A stretch of 64,000 nt of DNA from Selaginella tamariscina (Eukaryota > Streptophyta > Lycopodiopsida > Selaginellales > Selaginellaceae): contig PUQB01000203.1 in NCBI GenBank assembly GCA_003024785.1, positions 62,001-126,000 on the forward strand, in the 5' to 3' direction. Both the position numbers and the translations under genes were made by a program. How positions within the stretch are numbered: position 1 is the first letter of the stretch; each line of letters begins with the position of its first letter. Positions 56,971 through 64,000 of the stretch are shown one piece after another. The notes below the pieces were generated by a model. That model was not told where the DNA came from, made no database searches, and saw only the letters and a list, made by a program, of their open reading frames with translations.

Positions 56971-57933
56971 TTACAACGGTGAAAAATGGTCCTTGGCTAG
57001 AGAATCTTCCTCTAGCTTCTTAAGACCGTCCAGATTGACAGTAACGCTTCTCTTGTCAAGCCAGTCTATGATATCTCGAAACACCAGATCCACATTATGA
57101 TCAGGCTCTCCACAAGTGAGCCCGTGCCACATACCTTGATATATCTTGATAGTCTTGTCCGAGCTCCCTGCAGCTTCATACAGCGAACGGCTCACGGCCG
57201 GGTCTGTAACTCGGTCCTCCTCACCGTGCAGTACCAGGAAAGGCATTCTCACTCGACACAGCATCTTCTCGAGGGAGAGACTCGTGAGAAGAAGCTCCAC
57301 GGCAGTCTTGAGTATCATCTTGTCTTTGTAGATGTATGGGTTACTCCTGATCTCTCTCCTCTTCTGCTCGTCCCTGAACGACTCCTCGATGACGTCTTTG
57401 GTGGGGACTATCTTCCACGTTGGTACAATGCTGGAGATCTTTATGAGAAGCCATCTCAACCACGGCCGCGGGAGCATGTTCTCGGATATCTTACACATTG
57501 GAGCAACTACAGCTCCATTCCACTCCAGAGAGAAGTTTTGCTCGATTAAGAGTGCAACGGCACCTCCCATGGATTCCCCGTAGAGAAACGCAGGCTTGTT
57601 CAGGAACTTCTGCTGGCTTCTTACCGACTTGAAGTAGTCATGGCAGTCTTCTGCTATGCTATCGAAGCTGTATATGTAGCAGCGCTTACCTGAGCTCTTG
57701 CCATGTCCCTCGTAGTCCAACCCGAATACTGAGTACCCGGCAGAAGCGAGCTTTTCCCCGACTTTGCTCATGAAAATGCTGCATTCCATCCCATAGCCGT
57801 GGCACAGGAAGACAAGCGCATTGCATTTTGACTCCTTGGAGTCGGAGTCGGAGTCGGACACGGGCATCCAGCTGCAGATGAAAAGCTCGGTCCCCCTTCG
57901 AGTTTTGAACACTCCCTCGCTTATTTCGATCAT
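56971..57933 (-). CDS. Monoacylglycerol lipase-like alpha/beta hydrolase (intact)
   Basis: A 320-residue, single-exon serine hydrolase of the plant monoacylglycerol lipase/caffeoyl shikimate esterase group. Oxyanion motif HGYG at 45-48, nucleophile elbow GESMG with Ser121, acid Asp240 in HGEEDRVTD, and His270 in GMWHGL give a complete catalytic triad at the usual spacing. An acidic run (DSDSDSK, residues 26-33) precedes the core. There is no signal peptide or membrane segment, so it is probably cytosolic or peripheral. The length is normal. It lies tail to tail with the COG7 remnant, as its fragments do at 6 and 43 kb, and is the only complete copy. The substrate cannot be told from sequence alone: monoacylglycerol, lysophospholipid or caffeoyl shikimate are all possible. 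Confidence 0.92.
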   Translation of the reverse strand: MIEISEGVFKTRRGTELFICSWMPVSDSDSDSKESKCNALVFLCHGYGMECSIFMSKVGEKLASAGYSVFGLDYEGHGKSSGKRCYIYSFDSIAEDCHDYFKSVRSQQKFLNKPAFLYGESMGGAVALLIEQNFSLEWNGAVVAPMCKISENMLPRPWLRWLLIKISSIVPTWKIVPTKDVIEESFRDEQKRREIRSNPYIYKDKMILKTAVELLLTSLSLEKMLCRVRMPFLVLHGEEDRVTDPAVSRSLYEAAGSSDKTIKIYQGMWHGLTCGEPDHNVDLVFRDIIDWLDKRSVTVNLDGLKKLEEDSLAKDHFSPL

Positions 57934-60480
57934 TTTGTTACTGAGGAACGAGTAACAAAGGTGAGAATGAACACTCTGCTTCTATTTTTCTTTCTATGTT
58001 TTTATAAAACATTGACTAGCATATTCATAGAATATAATCAAACCAAGCATGAGGCGTATTAATGCGTACACTCACGGGGATCATCAGAAAAGCTATATAA
58101 AAGAAACACAACATAACCACAGATAGTCCGATCAGAATCTTAATGTATGTGTGGTATCACATGTAAATTATCAAGATTTTATATTTCCCCATATTATGTG
58201 TATGAAAACACGCTTGACATGTTTCAATATAAAATATGTTCTAGAAGCGTGTCAAGACATTGTGAGTTGCGGGATTCGTGAAAAAGTAAATAATAACAAT
58301 CATAATAACATTCACAAGTGAACAAATATCATATACTTTTTGGTATATGTAGCAATCGGTAAATATATAAGCATGTACTGTAGATGTATAGAGAGAGATC
58401 GACAGCTGATGTGCGAACTTGCACCCTTACAAAACTCATAGTTGGATTATAGTTTCACCCTGTTATTGTTCAGGTTCTTCGATAGAAACAACAAAGGTCC
58501 AGACCAATAGTCCAACTATGTGTCAATCAGTAACTATATAACTTTATTATGCATTAATTATATACACATGCATGGCACTTTATGCATATAAGAGGCATAT
58601 ATACGTCTATGTATATACATCTGGCACCTGTTTGTTGTAACTTGCACATTAAGATTTAGTAAACCTTTAAATTTTACCATATTTTCAAATTATTTATATA
58701 AATTATTATGCCATGTTGTAAATATTACAGCATCTTTAATTTACATATCTTGGTGATTTATAAATAAAATATTGAACTATAAAATATTAAGGCAAAAGTA
58801 AATTAAGTTAAAAAGGATAATTATGAATTCACTGCAACATTGTAAAAAAGAAATTATAATATATTTTAATTTTAATATTTAAATTAGTAGTGATATTTAT
58901 ATATAGATATAAAATCCCACTATTAATTTTAAAATTAATCTATGGCAATACATCAGTACATGAGGTTTCAAACATATGTTTGTACATTTTAATATATATT
59001 AATTTTAATATTTAAATTAGTAATAAGTTTTATATTTAAATATGAAAATCCCATTATTAATCTCAGAATTAAAATTAAATAATAAATTTTAAAATTTTGA
59101 TTTTAAAATTATAATCTAATTTTAAATAACTATAAAATATATAATCTCATGTATTTATTATAAAATTTTACATTAAAGTATATAATGTAGTTTAAAATTA
59201 GAAATATACAACTCTTTTTAAATTTAAGATTGCATATATCAAAATAATCGTATAATTAACATATGCTGGTATTTTATATTTTAAATCATTAATAAGAACA
59301 TAATAAATAGATTCATAAAAAACTTATGATTATTTTTAAAGACCTAACAAATTTTACATGACATAATTATTAATAATAATCACTTTCCTTTATAATGTAT
59401 AATTTATGGGATATTATATATATGCATATGCATATAATATATAGGTAAAAACAATTTATTAATTATGAATATATTTTTATTGTTCAATTATGAGAAATTG
59501 AATTTTAACCTACTTTTATGAATTTAAGACAATCTTTTAATAAAATTTATAAAAAAAATATTTATATATTCTAAAAGAATATAGAGATTCTTCTGTTCGT
59601 TTGGTTTCAAAATATAATGTATATTAAATATGAAAAAAATACTTAAGGTAGAAAGAAAAATAATATATACTTTTATATTCAAATTCAATTGGAATTAAGA
59701 TGCAATTTTAAGTTTATTAATTAATTAATTTTAATTCTAAAATTAATACTAATAAATGCTTTTTAATGTATTATGTGTAAAATTTTAAAAATACTTTTAA
59801 ATTGAATATAACATTATCTTATTTAGAATTATTATAATTTTAAATCATAAAAATGCATCAAAGCGAAGAAAGCACATGGTCAATGAGAAGAGGAAGTGTA
59901 AGCGTGTTTTTTCAATTATATATTTTTTATTAATTAATTAGAATATGCGCTAACATATTGACATATACATTTTAAAGGTGGAAGGTCACTTATTATTTGT
60001 TGTTATATATATATATATTATATGCATCCTTTGTACTATACGTATTTACACATATGGCCCCCAAAAATTAATCATGTTTTAAACCCGTGATTAATTATTT
60101 TATTCTCAGCACTAGTACACATGTTATTGACGGACTTAATTATTTAATAATAATTTATTAATTAATGAATTCTTAATTTAATTATTATTTTTAACTATGT
60201 AAGTTTATCTTGACTTTTAACTTAATTATTATTTAACCTAATGAATTTTTATAAAATTTACTCATGCTTAAGCTTAATTATTTAATAACCCTTAATTTAA
60301 TTAAAATTTATTTTTAAGTAATTAAATTGTTATTCTTAACTGATGAGTTTATTTTTTCAATTGAATTTAAGTTAAAATTGAATTAAAGGTCTAATTAAGA
60401 ATAAATTTATTATGTTAAAGATAAAAATTAAATTAAAAATTCATTAATTTGTATATTATTATTGAATAATTTAGCCCATT
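57934..60480. other. Lipase upstream region, then AT-rich DNA
   Basis: 58,020-58,165 is shared with 6,350-6,475 and probably includes lipase promoter sequence. From 58,200 to 60,480 the DNA is AT-rich with only random short frames; no RNA or gene is seen. Confidence 0.5.
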
Positions 60481-60481
60481 A

Positions 60482-60487
<6 letters not shown>

Positions 60488-60528
<41 letters not shown>

Positions 60529-60536
60529 ACACACAC
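60488..60536. repeat. (TA)n(CA)n microsatellite
   Basis: About 16 TA units followed by CA units. A second (CA)n tract lies at 60,741-60,772, (CT)n at 60,930-60,970 and (GT)n at 61,395-61,421. Confidence 0.9.
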
Positions 60537-60539
60537 AAT

Positions 60540-60735
60540 TTATTTTTGTAATCAAGGTCCGAAACTGAAGTTGTTTATTCCAAAGAGACTATATATGTTA
60601 TGTACACGTCTTATAAATAACATGGTTTTAGGCACAAAGACACCTTCGAGCTGGAGAAGAAGGCTCGATATTGCTCTCAAGGTAACGCATCTTTTATATG
60701 GGCCGCATCTAAATACACATAACACTCTCTCTCTC

Positions 60736-60775
<40 letters not shown>

Positions 60776-60933
60776 TGATATTTATAGTTTTCTTCTGAGT
60801 TTGTTTATAATGACAAGAACTATGGGCACATCACAGTCAACATATAGTCCACAAAAGCAGCAGTATACATATTACATCCAAGGAGAAAGCAGCATCCCAT
60901 GTATCCAGTTTAGTTAAGGATATCTTGATCCAG

Positions 60934-60964
<31 letters not shown>

Positions 60965-61860
60965 CTCTCTAACACACACACACAACACATTGATACACTA
61001 ACAACGTCAGATGAATACATCTTTGGAGTGCTGCCGATGTTGGCGTGTGTATTTGTGTGTGTGTGTGTGTGTTGATATGCACATTTATATATGTGCTTGA
61101 CTCCAGACAAACACTAGACGGATACAACGATACCTTACGCGTGTACGTTGTTACTGATATTGTACGGAATGCCATTTGTTAAGCCGCACAGCATGCTAAT
61201 TATCACCATCTGTAATTGGTAACAGACCAGACGTGAACACCGTTATTAGAGTGAAAGGAAGCCACTCTCCTTCAGGAAACTGGAGCCACAAGTAAATATT
61301 GTATGAGATCATATGATATAATTCATTTATTATTATTATATAGCTTAATGATTGGTTATAATTAAGTTCTGTTGTTATGAAATGTATTCTTTATGTGTGT
61401 GTGTGTGTGTGTGTGTGTGTGGTGGTAGATGAGTTTGGAGTTTTGACTTAGAAGGCTGTTTTGTTATTCCTTCGTGTTCATCCCACCAAATCCCGCAATT
61501 CTTCACTTTTAGAACTAGCCATGTTGAAAATGTATACACGCTGAGATCATTTACGTGTATCATCAATCATCGACTTGTTTTAGTTATAAACATAAGTCAA
61601 ATAAGCTCCGAATGTTCTTATTAAAAAATATTGTTAATAATAGAATTTCTATACAAAAACAACATTCAAATATGGGAGATTTGAAAAAGGGGACGCAGGT
61701 ATCAAACCCAACAAATAAATACTGTACATCTACGCCATGTATATGTATATGTATACATGTATACTATACATAGCGTACATCATGCATATGTGTGACAGAG
61801 GATGTGTTAGGTGATTTGATGACATAATGCCGAAACAACACGAAATGGAAGGAGCAGTTG
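60540..61860. other. Intergenic DNA with a possible stray exon
   Basis: Near 60,637-60,683 a charged frame (KDTFELEKKARYCSQ) ends at CAAG|GTAACG, a plausible donor, but nothing joins to it. The rest is low-complexity and microsatellite sequence. Confidence 0.3.
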
Positions 61861-61866
61861 GCACCC

Positions 61867-61943
61867 CACGTGGCGTGTCAAACGCGGCTTTGGCTTTGTT
61901 GAAGCTTTCAAACCGGCTGTTGTCTCTTATCATGTATATAAAA
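61867..61943 (+). promoter_or_regulatory. Arabinogalactan-peptide promoter: G-box and TATA box
   Basis: CCACGTGGCGTG holds a G-box core CACGTG at 61,867-61,872, a bZIP/bHLH site. TATATAAAA lies at 61,935-61,943, about 94 bp before the start codon, giving an expected transcript start near 61,970. The leader between is CT-rich, without upstream ATG codons. Confidence 0.6.
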
Positions 61944-62036
61944 TCCCCTAGAATCCCCTTCAATCCCACAACAAGGTTTATATAGCGAGCTCTCCAGATA
62001 TCTCAAGAATTCTCCAGTTTCCCACCAGTGAACAAG

Positions 62037-62231
62037 ATGGCCTCTACTCTTCAGATCGTTCTGGCTATGGTGATTCTTTCTGTTTCAGCTGCCATGCAGG
62101 TCTCGGCTCAGGCTGTGTCTCCTGCTCCTCCTCCGACTTCTGGCGCTATGACTTCGTCCAGTCCGTCTCCAGTTTGGATTGTGGCATCCGGAGTTGCATC
62201 CTTCTTCGTGCTCCGAATGATTCAGAATTGA
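62037..62231 (+). CDS. Arabinogalactan peptide (GPI-anchored AGP)
   Basis: A 64-residue protein: a signal peptide (MASTLQIVLAMVILSVSAAM to about residue 24, cleavage after VSA), a very short mature core AQAVSPAPPPTSGAM with Ala-Pro/Ser-Pro motifs for proline hydroxylation and arabinogalactan attachment, and a C-terminal hydrophobic tail (VWIVASGVASFFVLRM) typical of GPI-anchor replacement. This is the standard AG-peptide layout (about 60-70 residues precursor). The ATG at 62,037 is chosen over upstream non-ATG codons because its AACAAGATGGCC context is close to the plant optimum. Acts at the cell surface. It would be a client of the GPI transamidase, whose GPAA1 subunit is encoded twice in this window. 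Single exon with a clear promoter; intact. Confidence 0.9.
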   Translation: MASTLQIVLAMVILSVSAAMQVSAQAVSPAPPPTSGAMTSSSPSPVWIVASGVASFFVLRMIQN

Positions 62232-62239
62232 TATTCACA

Positions 62240-63290
62240 TACGGTTTTGTGCTTGCAGCTATTTGATTTTTGACTATTCTTTTGAATAAATATAGTTTTA
62301 CATTAATCACTTCACATAGTTTTACATGAATTAATCAATTCTCTAATCACTTCACACAGTTTTACACGAATTAATAACTCTCTATAAATTTCACTTAATT
62401 ATATTGGGAACACTTGTAGAACATGCTAAAACATGTATAAGAAATTGAAGAAATCAAGGGTTTGTTGGGTATAATTTGTTTAATTTTTTAATTAACATTT
62501 ATAATTTTATTTTTCTTTTTATGTCATAATAGTAATACATGTTAAATCCTCCTTCAAAATTATTAGAATTCAAACTAGCATTATATTGCTCTTGGGAATC
62601 ATGGGCAACATGAGATTATCAGATCTCAGGCTTTGCACTTGGAAAGTTAAGCAGTTAAAACAACACTTTTTGGAACATTCACGATTTTTTCTTGTTCATG
62701 TCATGTGCCCATTATTTCCAATAATATGCATCGCACGATTTATGTTTGTTCATGTCATGTTTCCATTATTTCCAATAATATGCATTGGTTACGTAACCAC
62801 ACGTAAGACGACGCGTATATGTTGAATATGAATATTCCATGGTGGTTCGCGGGTCAAACGGATATGCGTATCGAATACTTGCCTAAAAATAAAGTCGATA
62901 TAAATAAGGATGGGTCGTTAGATTCAATTTACGTTAGTAAATACGTACTTTTGGACTTCGTAAGAAATTTTAGCATATTTTTTAATGAATACCAATTTTC
63001 AACATGTTAAAAACAAAGAAAATTGTTTTAAACGCTGGTAACAATGTTATTAACAGTTGTTTCAATCTTAACTTTATTGTTTATGTTAAATTGGTTCTAT
63101 CACTCCAATATTAATAATTGCATCCAACGGCCATCCTCGCATTATACAACAGATCTCTGAATAAATATTATATTTATTTAGTTTATTTATATAGATGGTT
63201 AAAAATATATATATGAATATGTATGGATGAAATTTACCACACAGACACACACATGTTAAATTATATTGAAAGAAAACACACACACACGTA
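62240..63290. other. Intergenic DNA with a 52-bp tandem duplication
   Basis: Downstream of the AG-peptide gene. At 62,680-62,786 a segment of about 52 bp ending in TTTCCAATAATATGCAT occurs twice in tandem. No gene is supported; the frame that spans the repeat is a by-product. Confidence 0.5.
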
Positions 63291-63555
63291 TGTGTGTCGG
63301 TGTGTGTGCATACTTATCGCAATGCATTCTCATATGTAGCACCGTCGAAGTATATGCCACCTATTACCGGGGCATTCGGATTCCTTGCCACGCGTCTTTC
63401 ATGGATGCAAGACACGCGTCAGGCGATGGCTACGTTATATGACCTCTTTAAATTAAACCGCTCTCTTGCTATTGAGTCATCGGCCAATCACATTCAATCT
63501 TGCAATCTTGAATTTAAACTTTGTGATTTTCATATTTTCCTCTCATAGTCAATGG

Positions 63556-63993
63556 CAAGGAAGGCGAATCCTGCTACAACCAGGAAGACCAAGAGCCCTG
63601 GTGAAGAACAAAGCAACGAGCCCAATGGTGAAGATTACATATATGCGAGCAGCAAGCGGTGAAAGAATGGCAATTGCACGAGCTAGAATGGCAGAGAAAC
63701 TCACATATGTCGGCATCTGTTAGATTATCCATTGCCCGAATTCGACATCCGATCCATCCTGTACGTAAAGCGGTTGCTAAGGAACTGCACGTGAATCAAA
63801 GGCTGCAGCAACAGGTATGGGTGTGAATATGCAATACAGAGCATTAGCATTGATATTGATGAGATTTTAATGTTTAACAGAGAGGAGGAGGCAAGCTGTA
63901 GCTGCTGCAAAGAATACTGCGGCGAGAAAACGAGCACTTGCCCGAGAAAGGCGTGCTCGACAGATGAGACAGATGATGACTTCCGTGATGTGA
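63556..63993 (+). CDS. Unrecognised basic, Arg/Gln/Ala-rich protein, spliced
   Basis: The ATG at 63,556 begins MARKANPATTRKTKSPGEEQ. After a change of frame that may hide an intron near 63,629, EQQAVKEWQLHELEWQRNSH is followed by IARIRHPIHPVRKAVAKEL and NQRLQQQ up to a donor at 63,816. The next exon (from about 63,883) gives RRRQAVAAAKNTAARKRALA and ends with a stop near 63,993. The product would be strongly basic and helical, perhaps nucleic-acid binding. A CCAAT motif lies at about 63,484 upstream. I do not recognise the family, and the gene model is tentative. Confidence 0.35.
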
Positions 63994-64000
63994 AGTGAAT

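Noticed and set aside
57097..57549. 150-codon plus-strand frame opposite the lipase gene
   Set aside because: It lies wholly antisense to a gene with a complete catalytic triad, so it is a shadow frame.
61730..61969. 79-codon minus-strand frame upstream of the arabinogalactan peptide
   Set aside because: It covers the G-box and TATA box of the downstream gene and shows no domain.
62586..63010. Two short plus-strand frames
   Set aside because: The first is created by a 52-bp tandem duplication; neither has a recognisable motif or splice support.

Overview
Organism. This is nuclear DNA of a land plant. It carries spliced genes with plant-type proteins (COG7, GPI transamidase subunit GPAA1, a monoacylglycerol-lipase-like hydrolase, a clade-type PP2C, PLS-class PPR repeats, an arabinogalactan peptide), AT-rich intergenic DNA and many (CA)n/(TA)n microsatellites. 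A sperm-tail PG-rich (STPG/SHIPPO) protein suggests a lineage with flagellated sperm. With many introns of only about 30 to 110 bp, a Selaginella-like lycophyte is my best guess; this is inference and a bryophyte or fern is not excluded.

Layout. (1) 1-11.3 kb: a block of GPAA1 (minus, cut by the window edge), COG7 (plus), a fragment of the lipase gene (minus) and a decayed Ty3/gypsy element. (2) 11.3-18.6 kb: a patchwork of gene pieces: two copies of an F-box/kelch-like gene end, two STPG-exon fragments, a miniature LTR element with internal minisatellites, AT-rich fold-back repeats and an unrecognised spliced gene. (3) 18.5-28.8 kb: a giant inverted repeat, arms about 5.16 kb with an 11-bp spacer at 23,678-23,688. 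Each arm holds the same broken PP2C gene and part of a coiled-coil gene cut at the axis. (4) 28.8-34.6 kb: a PP2C scrap, an unrecognised gene, a CCCH zinc-finger remnant, a local inverted repeat and the STPG gene. (5) 34.9-47.2 kb: full-length GPAA1 and a second copy of the block in (1), in direct orientation and offset by 37,023 bp. (6) 47.5-49.7 kb: a Crinkler-like P-loop NTPase plus nuclease gene. (7) 50-52.7 kb: microsatellites and a perfect 65-bp-arm palindrome. (8) 52.8-58 kb: a PPR pseudogene, then a third, older and rearranged COG7 copy beside the only intact lipase gene. (9) 58-64 kb: AT-rich DNA, an arabinogalactan-peptide gene with a clear promoter, and an unrecognised spliced gene at the edge.

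How it fits together. The ancestral unit reads GPAA1<- ->COG7 lipase<-. GPAA1 and COG7 share a roughly 125-bp divergent promoter and both serve the secretory pathway (GPI attachment in the ER, retrograde Golgi tethering). The unit has been copied at least twice and the copies have decayed in a complementary way: the best COG7 is at 37.9-42.1 kb, the only intact lipase at 57 kb. Nearly every multi-exon frame carries one or a few 1-7 base indels, often in short homopolymers, so long-read consensus errors must be weighed against true pseudogenes. Coordinates and splice sites were read by eye; no search was run.
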